A DNA stretch of 64,000 nucleotides, taken from NCBI RefSeq assembly GCF_026343125.1, contig NZ_JAPEMB010000001.1, positions 3,911,501-3,975,500 of the forward strand. The letters run 5' to 3'. The position numbers and the translations under genes are program-made. Within the stretch, counting starts at the first letter, position 1, and the number at the start of each line of letters is the position of its first letter. The stretch comes from Streptomyces sp. NBC_00094 (lineage in GTDB: Bacteria; Actinomycetota; Actinomycetes; Streptomycetales; Streptomycetaceae). Below, piece after piece: positions 8,363 to 16,854 of the stretch. The notes under the pieces are model-generated. The model saw nothing but the letters and a program-made list of their open reading frames with translations. It searched no databases and was not told the origin of the DNA.

Positions 8363-8503
8363 CTACTTCTGGGCGTTCTGCCCCACGTAGAAGAGGATCC
8401 AGACGAAGCCCGCGAAGGCGTGCGTCGCGAAGACGTACACGAAGACGCGGAGCATGACGCCGCGCTCTTTCCAGCGTTCGTTGTCGTACGTCTTCTCGGC
8501 CAT
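8363..8503 (-). CDS. Small membrane protein, DUF6126-like
   Basis: A 46-residue protein beginning MAEKTYDNERWKERGVMLR, followed by one hydrophobic helix (VFVYVFATHAFAGFVWILFYVG). The charged N-terminal ERWKERG and the single C-terminal helix resemble the small Streptomyces family DUF6126; that assignment is from memory of the family. Function is unknown. An upstream in-frame ATG at 8575 exists but its extra residues have no matching character, so the ATG at 8503 is preferred. It lies 32 bp before cobL and is divergent from the flavin monooxygenase. Confidence 0.72.
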   Translation of the reverse strand: MAEKTYDNERWKERGVMLRVFVYVFATHAFAGFVWILFYVGQNAQK

Positions 8504-8559
8504 GCGATCCAGGGTACGGGCCGGGAATACGTCGTGCGGGCGCGCCGTTGGACGTGTTA

Positions 8560-8573
8560 GTTTAAGCTTCAAC
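8560..8573. promoter_or_regulatory. Candidate palindromic operator upstream of the LLM flavin monooxygenase
   Basis: GTTTAAGCTTCAAC is a nearly perfect 14-bp palindrome in an AT-rich patch 21 bp before the GTG start of the monooxygenase. A related sequence, GTTGAACGCTGAAC, lies upstream of the pirin gene at 51387-51400; the shared pattern is GTTnAAnnnTnAAC. The style suits a MarR-type regulator, which is inference. Confidence 0.45.
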
Positions 8574-8594
8574 AATTACTGAGGAACGCGAGAG

Positions 8595-9683
8595 GTGAGC
8601 ACGATGCAGTTCGGGATCTTCACCGTCGGCGACGTGACGACCGACCCCACCACCGGCCGTACCCCCACCGAGCACGAGCGGATCAAGAACACCGTCGCCA
8701 TCGCGCTCAAGGCCGAGGAGGTCGGGCTCGACGTCTTCGCCACCGGCGAGCACCACAACCCGCCGTTCGTGCCCTCCTCCCCCACCACCCTCCTCGGCCA
8801 CATCGCCGCCCGCACCGAGAACCTGATCCTCTCCACCTCCACGACCCTCATCACCACCAACGACCCGGTGAAGATCGCCGAGGACTACGCGACCCTCCAG
8901 CACCTCGCCGACGGCCGCGTGGACCTGATGATGGGCCGCGGCAACACCGGGCCGGTCTACCCGTGGTTCGGGCAGGACATCCGCCAGGGCATCCCGCTCG
9001 CCATCGAGCACTACGCGCTCCTCCACAAGCTGTGGAGGGAGGACGTGGTCGACTGGGAGGGCAAGTTCCGCAGCGCCCTCCAGGGCTTCACGTCCACCCC
9101 GCGCCCGCTCGACGACGTCCCGCCGTTCGTCTGGCACGGCTCCATCCGCTCGCCCGAGATCGCCGAGCAGGCCGCCTACTACGGCGACGGCTTCTTCGCG
9201 AACCACATCTTCTGGCCCAAGCACCACACCGAGAAGATGGTCCGGCTCTACCGGCAGCGGTACGCGCACTACGGCCACGGCACCCCCGAGCAGGCGATCG
9301 TCGGCCTCGGCGGCCAGGTCTTCATGCGGAAGAACTCCCAGGACGCGGTACGCGACTTCCGCCCGTACTTCGACAACGCGCCCGTCTACGGCCACGGCCC
9401 GACCCTGGAGGAGTTCTCCCGGGAGACCCCGCTGACCGTCGGCTCGCCGCAGGAGGTCATCGAGCGCACCCTGTCCTTCCGCGACTACGTGGGCGACTAC
9501 CAGCGCCAGCTGTTCCTGGTCGACCACGCGGGACTGCCCCTCAAGACGGTCCTGGAGCAGCTCGACATCCTCGGCGAGGAGGTCGTCCCGGTGCTGCGCA
9601 AGGAGTTCGAGAACCTGCGCCCCGTCGGCGTCCCCACCACCGCCCCGCTCCACCCCGCCGTCCAGGCCACGAAGGAGGCGTAA
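8595..9683 (+). CDS. LLM-class flavin-dependent monooxygenase
   Basis: A 362-residue bacterial luciferase-like (F420/FMN) oxidoreductase with the family start QFGIFTVGDV, the FATGEHHNPPF block near residue 50 and the VDLMMGRGNTGPVYPWFGQ block near residue 107. These enzymes use reduced flavin supplied by a partner reductase. The next gene, 2 bp on, encodes just such an NAD(P)H-dependent FMN reductase, a pair commonly seen in actinomycetes. The GTG at 8595 has GAGGA nine bases before it; ATG 8604 is an alternative. The substrate is unknown. Confidence 0.92.
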   Translation: MSTMQFGIFTVGDVTTDPTTGRTPTEHERIKNTVAIALKAEEVGLDVFATGEHHNPPFVPSSPTTLLGHIAARTENLILSTSTTLITTNDPVKIAEDYATLQHLADGRVDLMMGRGNTGPVYPWFGQDIRQGIPLAIEHYALLHKLWREDVVDWEGKFRSALQGFTSTPRPLDDVPPFVWHGSIRSPEIAEQAAYYGDGFFANHIFWPKHHTEKMVRLYRQRYAHYGHGTPEQAIVGLGGQVFMRKNSQDAVRDFRPYFDNAPVYGHGPTLEEFSRETPLTVGSPQEVIERTLSFRDYVGDYQRQLFLVDHAGLPLKTVLEQLDILGEEVVPVLRKEFENLRPVGVPTTAPLHPAVQATKEA

Positions 9684-9685
9684 CC

Positions 9686-10309
9686 ATGCAGACCCTGAAG
9701 CTGGTCGCGGTGTCCGCCGGACTCGGCGCACCCTCCTCCACCCGACTGCTCGCCGACCGGCTGCTCCAGGCGACCCGGTACCGGCTGGCCGAGCAGGAGT
9801 ACGCCGTCGACGTCCAGGTCGTCGAACTGCGCGACCTGGCCCTCGACATAGCGAAGAACTTCGTCACCGGCTTCCCCTCGGAGAAGCTCCAGGACGCGAT
9901 CGACGCGGTGACCGGCGCGGACGGGGTCATCGCGGTGACCCCGGTCTTCACGGCCTCGTACAGCGGTCTGTTCAAGTCGTTCTTCGACCTGATCGACCCG
10001 GTCGCCCTGACCGGCACCCCGGTCCTCATCGGGGCGACCGGCGGCACCGCCCGCCACTCGCTCGTCCTGGACCACGCCCTGCGCCCGCTCTTCGCCTACC
10101 TGCGGGCCCACACGATCCCGACCGCCGTCTACGCGGCCTCGGAGGACTGGGGCTCCGGCGGCGACGAGTGGACGGACGGACTGCCGTCCCGGATCACCCG
10201 GGCGGGCCGTGAACTGGCGGACACGGTCGCCGCCCGGCCGTCCCGGCGGGCCGACGAGGACGACATCGTCCCCTTCGAGAAGCAGCTGGCCGACCTGCGC
10301 CTGGATTGA
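9686..10309 (+). CDS. NAD(P)H-dependent FMN reductase (CE1759 family)
   Basis: A 207-residue flavodoxin-like reductase that supplies reduced FMN. It shows the flavin-binding start VAVSAGLGAPSSTRLLADRL and the conserved VTPVFTASYSGLFKSFFDL and IGATGGTARHSL segments. Its ATG follows the stop of the monooxygenase by 2 bp, with GGAGG in the end of that gene, so the two form a translationally coupled two-component oxygenase. Confidence 0.92.
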   Translation: MQTLKLVAVSAGLGAPSSTRLLADRLLQATRYRLAEQEYAVDVQVVELRDLALDIAKNFVTGFPSEKLQDAIDAVTGADGVIAVTPVFTASYSGLFKSFFDLIDPVALTGTPVLIGATGGTARHSLVLDHALRPLFAYLRAHTIPTAVYAASEDWGSGGDEWTDGLPSRITRAGRELADTVAARPSRRADEDDIVPFEKQLADLRLD

Positions 10310-10362
10310 GCCCTTTGTACGGTTGTGGGGGAACAGCCCCGACAACGTAACGGAGGTCGGCG

Positions 10363-10791
10363 ATGGCCGGCGGCAGGATCGTGGTGGGTGTGGACGGATC
10401 GGCGGCTTCTCTGAGGGCGCTGAAGTGGGCGGCCGCGCAGGCCGCCCTCACCGGGGGCTCCCTCCAGGCGGTGATCAGCTGGGAGTACCCGGCTTCCTGG
10501 GCGACGCTGATGCCGGGCGTACCGCCGGAGTTCGACCCCGAGCGGCTCGCCAAGCAGATCCTGGACGAGTCCCTGGACAAGGCGCTCGACCCGAAGGCCG
10601 CCGCCGCGGCCACCCGTACGGTGGTCGGCGGCAACGCCCCGCAGGCCCTGCTCGACGCGGCGAAGGGCGCGGCCCTCCTGGTCGTCGGCGACCGCGGCCA
10701 CAGCGGCTTCAAGGCGGCGGTCCTGGGCTCGGTCTCGGCCCACGTCACCCAGCACTCGCCCTGCCCCGTCGTCGTCGTCCGCGGAGAGTGA
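10363..10791 (+). CDS. Universal stress protein, UspA family (ATP-binding type)
   Basis: A single-domain 142-residue Usp. It starts RIVVGVDGSAASLRALKWA and carries the nucleotide loop VVGDRGHSGFKAAVLGSVSAHV, matching the G-2x-G-9x-G(S/T) pattern of ATP-binding Usps. Such proteins respond to starvation, redox or dormancy signals. It ends 5 bp before a VOC-family gene with which it is probably co-transcribed. Confidence 0.93.
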   Translation: MAGGRIVVGVDGSAASLRALKWAAAQAALTGGSLQAVISWEYPASWATLMPGVPPEFDPERLAKQILDESLDKALDPKAAAAATRTVVGGNAPQALLDAAKGAALLVVGDRGHSGFKAAVLGSVSAHVTQHSPCPVVVVRGE

Positions 10792-10796
10792 ACACC

Positions 10797-11171
10797 ATGG
10801 ACATCAAGCTGGAGCTGATCGGCGTCCCCGTCACCGACATCGACCGGGCCAAGACCTTCTACGAGCGGGTGGGGTTCCACGCCGACCACGACATCCCGGT
10901 CGGCGACGACATCCGCTTCGTCCAGATGACCCCGCCCGGCTCGGCCTGCTCGATCGCCTTCGGCAAGGGCATCACCGCGATGGCCCCGGGCTCCCTCGAC
11001 AACATGCAGGTCGTCGTCACGGACATCGAGGAGGCCCACGCCGACCTCACCGCCCGCGGGATCGAGGTCAGCGGGATCGACGACCAGCCCTGGGGCTCCT
11101 TCGTCTACTTCGCCGACCCCGACGGCAACCGCTGGGCGGTCCAGCAGACCACCCCGCGCACGGCCTCCTGA
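10797..11171 (+). CDS. VOC (glyoxalase/dioxygenase) superfamily protein
   Basis: A 124-residue single-domain protein with the paired beta-alpha-beta-beta-beta units of the vicinal oxygen chelate fold, seen from VPVTDIDRAKTFYERVGF at the N-terminus and FADPDGNRWAVQQ at the C-terminus. The motif end E-less pattern does not identify a metal site or reaction; glyoxalase, dioxygenase or resistance functions are all possible. It is 5 bp after uspA and ends before a 14-bp-stem hairpin. Confidence 0.9.
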   Translation: MDIKLELIGVPVTDIDRAKTFYERVGFHADHDIPVGDDIRFVQMTPPGSACSIAFGKGITAMAPGSLDNMQVVVTDIEEAHADLTARGIEVSGIDDQPWGSFVYFADPDGNRWAVQQTTPRTAS

Positions 11172-11198
11172 AAGGGTCCCCCTCCGGGGGAGGCAGAC

Positions 11199-11234
11199 GG
11201 TTGCACAGCCGCATGTACGCGCGGCTGTGCAACC
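11199..11234. terminator. Bidirectional hairpin terminator
   Basis: Perfect 14-bp stem (11199-11212 and 11221-11234) with an 8-nt loop, between the VOC gene and the convergent ABC permease gene. The arm sequence GGTTGCACAGCCGC recurs with one change inside the last codons of the permease at 11249-11262. Confidence 0.8.
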
Positions 11235-11240
11235 CCGCGT

Positions 11241-12107
11241 CTACTTCCGGTTGTACAGCCGCATCGTGACCCAGCCGAAGACCAGCACGAACACCGCCGA
11301 CCAGCCCAGCGTCCACGCGATGTCCGCGCCCGGCCACCGGCCCGCCATCAACTCGCGTACCGCCGTCGCCAGATGGGTCACCGGGTTGTTGTTCACGAAG
11401 GCCTGGAGCCAGCCCGGCATCGTCCGCGGGTCGACGAAGACGTTGGAGAGGAAGGTCAGCGGGAAGATCACCATCATCGAGACGCCCATGACGGACTTCT
11501 CGCTGCGCAGCAGCAGGCCGAACATCGTCCAGATCCACGAGAACGCGAACGAGAACACCAGCAGCAGCGCGACGCCGAGCAGGATGCCGACGATCCCGCC
11601 GTCCGGCCGGTAGCCGATGATCACGCCGACCGTGAGCATGACCGCCGAGGCGATCAGATAGCGGACGACGTCGCCGAGGAGATAGCCGACCATCGGCGCG
11701 GGCCGCCAGATCGGCAGGGTCCGGAAGCGGTCGAAGACGCCCTTCTCGATGTCGGTGTTGACCGAGACGCCCGTGTACATCGTGATCATCACGACGCTCA
11801 TCACGAGGATGCCCGGCAGCAGGAACTGGATGTACTCGTCGACCGAGCCGGCCAGCGCGCCCCCGAAGAGGTACGTGTACATCAGCACCATCATGATCGG
11901 GAACGCCGTCACGTCGAACAGCTGCTCCGGCACGTGCTTGATCTTCAGCATGGCCCGCCAGCCGAAGGTCAGCGAAGCGGAGAGCGCGCTGGGGCGCGGC
12001 GGGCGGGACCGGCCCACGAAGAGCGCCGCGAGGTCGTCCGCCTTCGGCGCGACGAAGTCGAGGGCCTCGGTCGACTGCGGGTCCTTTCCGGTGGTGACGG
12101 TGGTCAT
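11241..12107 (-). CDS. ABC-2 type transporter permease (DrrB-like)
   Basis: A 288-residue membrane protein with a cytoplasmic N-terminus and six predicted hydrophobic segments between about residues 55 and 285 (for example [41 protein letters not shown]). It matches DrrB/ABC-2 drug and lipid exporters, which pair with a DrrA-type ATPase. The motif [15 protein letters not shown] after the second helix is typical. The ATG overlaps the upstream ATPase stop by four bases. Cargo is unknown; antibiotic self-export or lipid export are plausible. Confidence 0.92.
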   Translation of the reverse strand: MTTVTTGKDPQSTEALDFVAPKADDLAALFVGRSRPPRPSALSASLTFGWRAMLKIKHVPEQLFDVTAFPIMMVLMYTYLFGGALAGSVDEYIQFLLPGILVMSVVMITMYTGVSVNTDIEKGVFDRFRTLPIWRPAPMVGYLLGDVVRYLIASAVMLTVGVIIGYRPDGGIVGILLGVALLLVFSFAFSWIWTMFGLLLRSEKSVMGVSMMVIFPLTFLSNVFVDPRTMPGWLQAFVNNNPVTHLATAVRELMAGRWPGADIAWTLGWSAVFVLVFGWVTMRLYNRK

Positions 12108-13072
12108 GCCGTCGTTCCCTTCCGGTCGGTGAGGGCGAGGAAGACCTCGTCGAGGCTGGGCTGCCCGAGCGCGAAGTTGTCGACCGTGATCCCGGACCTG
12201 GCGAGCTCGGCGAGGGCGCGCGCGGCCTGTTCGGAGGCGCCCAGGTCCGTCCCGTGGCCGTTGACGGTGGCGGTGAGCGCGACCGGGTCGGGGTCGAGCT
12301 GGACGGTGGCGTTCAGGGCGCCCCGGAGGACGCGCTCGGCCTCCGGGCGCTGCTCGGGGTCCCGGAGGCGTACGTGCACCGAGCCCGAGCCGACGGAGGC
12401 CTTCAGCTCGCCCTTCGTACCCTCCGCGATGACCTTGCCGTGGTCGATGACGGCGATACGGGACGCGAGCTGGTCGGCCTCGTCGAGGTACTGGGTGGTG
12501 AGGAGCACGGTGGTGCCCTGGGAGACGACCGCGCGGACGATGTCCCAGACCTGGTTGCGGCTGCGCGGGTCGAGGCCGGTCGTCGGTTCGTCGAGGAAGA
12601 GCAGGTCGGGGGTGTTGAGGATGGACGCGGCGATGTCGATACGGCGCCGCATACCGCCCGAGTAGTTCTTGACCTGCTTGTCGGCGGCCTCCGCGAGCCC
12701 GAACGCGGCGAGCAGCTGCGCGGAGCGTTCGCGGGCGGCGGGGCGGGTGTGGCCGAGCAGCCGGCCGAGCAGGACCAGGTTCTCGGTGCCGGTCAGGTCC
12801 TCGTCGACGGAGGCGTACTGGCCGGTGAGGCTGACCCGGCCCCGTACGGCGTCGGCGTCCTTGACGACGTCCTTGCCGAAGACGCTGGCCCGGCCGCCGT
12901 CGGGGCGGAGGAGGGTCGCGAGCAGTTTGACGGCGGTGGTCTTGCCGGCGCCGTTGGGTCCGAGGACGCCGTAGACGGTGCCGGCGGGGACGCGCAGGTC
13001 GATGCCGTCGACGGCGCGGTTCGTCCCGAAGACCTTGACCAGGCCCTCGGTCTCGATGGCGAGGTCGGTCAT
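12104..13072 (-). CDS. ABC transporter ATP-binding protein (DrrA-like)
   Basis: A 322-residue ATPase that energises the permease downstream. Walker A (GPNGAGKTT, near residue 38), the Q-loop ([11 protein letters not shown]), the signature [12 protein letters not shown], Walker B ([12 protein letters not shown]) and the switch [10 protein letters not shown] are all intact. The C-terminal 90 residues form the regulatory domain found in daunorubicin-resistance ATPases. The ATG has GGAGGAAC immediately upstream. It overlaps the permease start by 4 bp. Confidence 0.94.
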   Translation of the reverse strand: MTDLAIETEGLVKVFGTNRAVDGIDLRVPAGTVYGVLGPNGAGKTTAVKLLATLLRPDGGRASVFGKDVVKDADAVRGRVSLTGQYASVDEDLTGTENLVLLGRLLGHTRPAARERSAQLLAAFGLAEAADKQVKNYSGGMRRRIDIAASILNTPDLLFLDEPTTGLDPRSRNQVWDIVRAVVSQGTTVLLTTQYLDEADQLASRIAVIDHGKVIAEGTKGELKASVGSGSVHVRLRDPEQRPEAERVLRGALNATVQLDPDPVALTATVNGHGTDLGASEQAARALAELARSGITVDNFALGQPSLDEVFLALTDRKGTTA

Positions 13073-13256
13073 GCCGTTCCTCCGGGCTATCGGAAAGAGA
13101 GCGCTTCTCCCAGTCTCCGTCGGCCCGCTGCTTCTCGCCACGGCGGACGAGTCCGGACCGACGGCCGTGCGGACGAGCGCCGCTCCCCCGCACGGCGGAG
13201 GCGGACCCTTCCCCGGGGCGACGCCGGGCCCCCGGGCCCGGCGGGACGCTGGACGC

Positions 13257-13817
13257 ATGATGAAGATCAAGGCCCTGCCGGACGTGCCCCGTTGGGCCGT
13301 CCTCGCCGCCCACGCCGTCCCTCTCGTCACCCTCCCGTCCGGACTGTGGCGCCTCGCACTCGTCGCCGGGCTCCCGGTCACGCAGGACGCCGAGCTCGGG
13401 ACGATGGGCTTCGGAGTGTCCGTGTACGTCGTCTCGCTCAGCGTCGTCTCCGAGCTGCTCGCCTTCCTCACCCTGGGGCTCGTCCGCTCCTGGGGCGAGG
13501 TCTTCCCCCGGTGGATGCCCTTCCTGGGCGGGCGCCGGGTGAACCCGACCGCCGCGACGGGCGCCGCCTTCGCCGGGGTGGCGGGGCTGTGCGCGATCGC
13601 CGGGTGGGGCGTGTACGCCTCGGTCGCGGACCTCGGACCCGGCATCCCCGCCTCCCCGGCGCAGAACGCCCTGCTGATCGCCTGCTACGCGCCCCTGGTG
13701 GCCTGGCCGGTGCTCGTCGCCGCCGTGGCGGCCTCGTACCACCGGCGCAGGACCGGGACCCGACGCTCGGGGCGTCAGTACGGCGCGGGGCGGCCCGCGG
13801 CGTCCTCGTGGGTGTAG
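13257..13817 (+). CDS. Hypothetical membrane protein, four helices
   Basis: A 186-residue protein with four hydrophobic segments (about residues 12-35, 50-75, 100-122 and 138-160). The short charged loops [15 protein letters not shown] and the C-terminal [12 protein letters not shown] suggest cytoplasmic faces. It looks like a common Streptomyces membrane hypothetical and no function can be given. Its last 43 bases overlap the 3' end of the next gene, which is on the other strand. Confidence 0.8.
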   Translation: MMKIKALPDVPRWAVLAAHAVPLVTLPSGLWRLALVAGLPVTQDAELGTMGFGVSVYVVSLSVVSELLAFLTLGLVRSWGEVFPRWMPFLGGRRVNPTAATGAAFAGVAGLCAIAGWGVYASVADLGPGIPASPAQNALLIACYAPLVAWPVLVAAVAASYHRRRTGTRRSGRQYGAGRPAASSWV

Positions 13818-14188
13818 TAGAGGTAGAACGCGCCGGCGGTGACGCTCCCCCCGACGATCAGGCCGAGGACCGTCGCCGACAGGATGCTCACGTCGGACAG
13901 GCTGTAGAGGAAGCCGACCGCGATGCCCGCGAGGCCGCCCCAGGCCGCGGCGTGGAGCTCGCGCGGCAGGGCGCGGCGGACGCGGTGGAGCCCGTACACG
14001 GCCCCGGCGAGCACGATCGCCGAGATCAGTCCGAGCCAGAACAGTCCCCAGGTGACGGGGGCGCCGGACTTCTCGATGAACGCCGCGTAGAAGCCGTAGA
14101 TCACACCGAGCGTGGCCGGGAGTGCCCAGCCGAGGGTGCTGCTGCCGGTCGCCCGGCGCGAGGCCGGTACCGCTGCGTGTGCGGCCAT
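13775..14188 (-). CDS. Hypothetical small membrane protein
   Basis: A 137-residue protein with four hydrophobic helices (about residues 20-40, 47-67, 80-100 and 103-125) and short loops. It is annotated in many Streptomyces only as a membrane protein. It ends in an antisense overlap of 43 bp with the preceding plus-strand gene, and its start is followed upstream by a RidA-like fragment and a MocR gene on the same strand. Confidence 0.75.
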   Translation of the reverse strand: MAAHAAVPASRRATGSSTLGWALPATLGVIYGFYAAFIEKSGAPVTWGLFWLGLISAIVLAGAVYGLHRVRRALPRELHAAAWGGLAGIAVGFLYSLSDVSILSATVLGLIVGGSVTAGAFYLYYTHEDAAGRPAPY

Positions 14189-14268
14189 GGCTGGAGCTCC
14201 TTCGTCTCTCGCCCCCCTGGTTCCCGCACCCTCCAGGGCACACCCGCGCCCGGCGCCCCGCAAGTGGA

Positions 14269-14409
14269 TCAGACGCCCTCGGGCACCGCGGGCCGTACGG
14301 CGACGGCGACGGCGACGATCTCGAAGAGCAGGCCCGGCAGGGCGAGCGCGGCGACCCCGCCGGGGTCCGCGCGGGCAGCACGCGCACGGCGGACCCCCGC
14401 GCGCGTGCG
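14269..14409 (-). pseudogene. Remnant of a RidA-family protein, C-terminal end only
   Basis: Minus-strand translation ends GGVAALALPGLLFEIVAVAV followed by RPAVPEGV and a stop. The segment ALPGLLFEIVAVAV is characteristic of the last strand of RidA (YjgF/YER057c) proteins. Upstream of it the frame gives only Arg/Ala-rich sequence and runs into the 3' end of the MocR gene, so the rest of the gene is gone. RidA genes often accompany PLP enzymes, which fits the MocR neighbour. Confidence 0.5.
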
Positions 14410-15927
14410 TCAGGCCCTTTCGGCGGCGAGCGCCGCGAGGCGGGCGAGCGCCGCGTCGAGCACCGCCCTGGGCGGCGAGGCGAGGCCCACCCGGATCGCG
14501 TCCGGGGCCGTGCCCGGCCCCACCGCGAAGGCGCTGCCGGGGGTGACGGCCACACCCGCGCGTTCGGCGGCGGCCGCCGCGAAGGTCTCCGCCCGCCAGG
14601 GCGCGGGCAGCTCCCACCAGCAGTAGTAGGCGTGCGGGGACGTCCGGACCGCGCCCCAGGGCCCGCCGCCGGACCCGCCCCCCGCCTCGCCCCCCGCCTC
14701 GTGCCCCGCCTCGTGCCCGGCCTCGTGCCCGCCGAGGTGGAGCCGGACCAGGGCGTGCCGGGCCACCGTGTCGGCGCGCTTGGCCGCGACGACCTCGGCG
14801 ACGGTGCCGTCCCCGGCCCACCGCGTGGCCGCGGCGAGCGCGAGCCCGCCCGCCGTCCAGGCCCCGGAGCGCAGCGCCTCCGCCACGGCCGTACGCAGCC
14901 GCCCGGGCACGACGAGATAGCCGACGGTCAGCCCGGGGGCGAGCCGCTTGGAGAGGCTGTCCACGAGCAGGACCCGCTCGGGGGCGTACGCGGCGAGCGG
15001 CGCGGGCACGGCGAGCGGCCCCGCCGGCGGTACCGCAAGCGGCACGGCACCCGGCCCGACGCCCGGCATGGCACCCCGCCCAGCGCCCGCCACGGCGCCC
15101 GGCCCGGCATCCGGCCCCCGCCCCTCCCCCACGAGGAACGCCCAGGTCGTGTCCTCCACCGCCATCAGGTCCAGGCCGCGCAGCAGCTCGGCCAGTTCGG
15201 CCCGTCGCGCCGCTCCCATGGTCGTGGAGAGCGGGTTGTGCAGGGTCGGCTGGAGGTAGACCGCGGCCAGCGGCGTCGCCCGGTGGGCCGCCGCGAGGGC
15301 CTCCGGACGGACCCCCTCCGCGTCGAGGGCGAGCGGCACCAGCCGGATGCCGAGCCGCTCGGCGACCGCCTTGACCAGCGGATACGTGAGCGCCTCGACG
15401 CCCAGCCGGCCGCCGGGCGGCACCAGCGCGGAGAGCGCGGCGGCGATGGCCTGGCGGCCGTTCCCCGCGAAGAGGACGCTCGAAGGGTCCGGTGCCCAGC
15501 CGGGCCTGGCGAGCACGGACACCGCCGCGTCACGGGCCTGCGGGGTGCCCGTCGCGGCGGCCGGGCCCGAGACCGCCTCGGCCAGCACGTCGGGCCGGGC
15601 GAGCGCCGCGAGCGCGCGGGCCATCAGCTCCGACTGTCCCTCCACGACCGGGTAGTTGAGCTGGAGGTCGACGGGCGCGTCCCCGGTGGGCTCGGCGAGC
15701 GCGGACCCGGGCAGCGGCGGCGCGGCCCGGACGAAGGTGCCGCGCCCGACCTCCCCGACGACCAGGCCGCGCCGGGCGAGCTCCCCGTAGACGCGGATGG
15801 CCGTCGAGTTCGCGATCCGGTGGCGGCGGGCGAAGACCCGCTGCGGCGGCAGCCGGTCACCGGGCCGCAGCCGCCCGTCGCGGACGGCCGCCTCGACCCG
15901 GTCCGCGATCCTCCGGTACTCCTCCAC
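14410..15927 (-). CDS. MocR-type regulator: GntR HTH fused to aminotransferase-like domain
   Basis: A 505-residue protein with an N-terminal winged HTH of the GntR family (about residues 1-68, GDRLPPQRVFARRHRIANSTAIRVYGEL) and a fold-type I aminotransferase-like domain carrying the PLP lysine in DSLSKRLAPG (K327). MocR proteins use PLP-bound ligands to control amino-acid, vitamin or GABA-type genes. Two low-complexity inserts stand out: a Gly/Ala/Pro segment at about 269-310 and a GHEAG repeat at about 399-422. GTG start with GGGAGGGG upstream. It diverges from an alpha/beta hydrolase, its likely target, across an intergenic region with two direct repeats. Confidence 0.9.
   Translation of the reverse strand: MEEYRRIADRVEAAVRDGRLRPGDRLPPQRVFARRHRIANSTAIRVYGELARRGLVVGEVGRGTFVRAAPPLPGSALAEPTGDAPVDLQLNYPVVEGQSELMARALAALARPDVLAEAVSGPAAATGTPQARDAAVSVLARPGWAPDPSSVLFAGNGRQAIAAALSALVPPGGRLGVEALTYPLVKAVAERLGIRLVPLALDAEGVRPEALAAAHRATPLAAVYLQPTLHNPLSTTMGAARRAELAELLRGLDLMAVEDTTWAFLVGEGRGPDAGPGAVAGAGRGAMPGVGPGAVPLAVPPAGPLAVPAPLAAYAPERVLLVDSLSKRLAPGLTVGYLVVPGRLRTAVAEALRSGAWTAGGLALAAATRWAGDGTVAEVVAAKRADTVARHALVRLHLGGHEAGHEAGHEAGGEAGGGSGGGPWGAVRTSPHAYYCWWELPAPWRAETFAAAAAERAGVAVTPGSAFAVGPGTAPDAIRVGLASPPRAVLDAALARLAALAAERA
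14687..14737. repeat. Short in-frame tandem repeat in the MocR gene
   Basis: Degenerate 12-bp units of the type CCCGCCTCGTGC repeat about four times. They encode the GHEAG/GGEAG run near residues 399-415 of the MocR protein and vary in number easily, so the length of this loop probably differs between strains. Confidence 0.7.
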
Positions 15928-15944
15928 GGCGACCCCTCCCCCTT

Positions 15945-15978
15945 ATTGCACCGAGAGCAAAGATCTCATTGCACCGAG
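15945..15978. promoter_or_regulatory. Candidate MocR operator: two direct repeats
   Basis: ATTGCACCGAG occurs twice, at 15945-15955 and 15968-15978, with starts 23 bp apart (about two helical turns), in the 77-bp region between the divergent mocR and alpha/beta hydrolase genes. Direct repeats at this spacing are known for MocR regulators such as GabR and PdxR. Confidence 0.6.
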
Positions 15979-16004
15979 CAGTTGGCCACACCTAGCCTCC
16001 GACC

Positions 16005-16817
16005 ATGGACTTCGCAGAGATGACCGATGGCGTCCCGCTCGCCTACGAGGACCGGGGCTCCGGCCCCGTGCTCCTCCTCGTCCACGGCCACCCCTTCGAC
16101 CACACCATGTGGCGGCCGCAGATCGACCGCTTCTCGCTCACGCACCGGGTGATCGCCCCCGACCTGCGCGGTTACGGCATCACCCCGCTCGGTCCGCGCC
16201 CCGACGTCACCGGCCTCGGCGACTTCGCCGAGGACCTCGTCGGCCTCCTCGACGGCCTGAGGATCCGGGAGTGCGTCGTCGCCGGCCTCTCCATGGGCGG
16301 CCAGATCGCCATGGAGCTGCACCGCCGCCACCCGGAGCGCGTCCGGGGCCTCGTCCTCGCCGACACCTTCCCCGCCGCCGAGACCGAGGAGGGCAAGGCC
16401 GCGCGGAACGCCATGGCCGACCGGCTGCTCGACGAGGGGATGCGCGGGTACGCCGACGAGGTCCTGGACCGGATGGTCGCCCCGTACAACACCCATGCCG
16501 CGCCGCACGTCCACCGCATGATGTGCGCGACCGACCCGGCCGGTGCCGCCGCCGCTCTGCGCGGCCGGGCCGAGCGGCCGGACTACCGCGCGTCGCTCAC
16601 CACCGTCGCCGTGCCCGCGCTCGTCGTGGTCGGCCGGGACGACACGTACACGCCGGTCAGGGACGCGGAGGAGATGCACGCGCTGCTCCCCCACTCCATG
16701 CTCGCCGTGATCGAGCGGGCCGCGCACCTGCCCAACCTCGAACGGCCCGAGGAGTTCGACTCCGTACTGGACTCGTACCTCCGGCTCCTGCCTCGCTCAC
16801 TCGTTCGGCCCAGCTGA
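16005..16817 (+). CDS. Alpha/beta hydrolase
   Basis: A 270-residue cytoplasmic hydrolase. The oxyanion region HGHPFDHTMW, the nucleophile elbow GLSMGG (S96), an acid in VVGRDDTYTP near residue 208 and the histidine in ERAAHLPNLE near residue 240 complete the triad. The family includes esterases, lactonases and haloperoxidase-like enzymes; the substrate is not evident. It diverges from the MocR regulator and may be controlled by it. Confidence 0.9.
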   Translation: MDFAEMTDGVPLAYEDRGSGPVLLLVHGHPFDHTMWRPQIDRFSLTHRVIAPDLRGYGITPLGPRPDVTGLGDFAEDLVGLLDGLRIRECVVAGLSMGGQIAMELHRRHPERVRGLVLADTFPAAETEEGKAARNAMADRLLDEGMRGYADEVLDRMVAPYNTHAAPHVHRMMCATDPAGAAAALRGRAERPDYRASLTTVAVPALVVVGRDDTYTPVRDAEEMHALLPHSMLAVIERAAHLPNLERPEEFDSVLDSYLRLLPRSLVRPS

Positions 16818-16854
16818 AAGTTCGGAATCGTACGAACACTCCGACGATGGGGTC

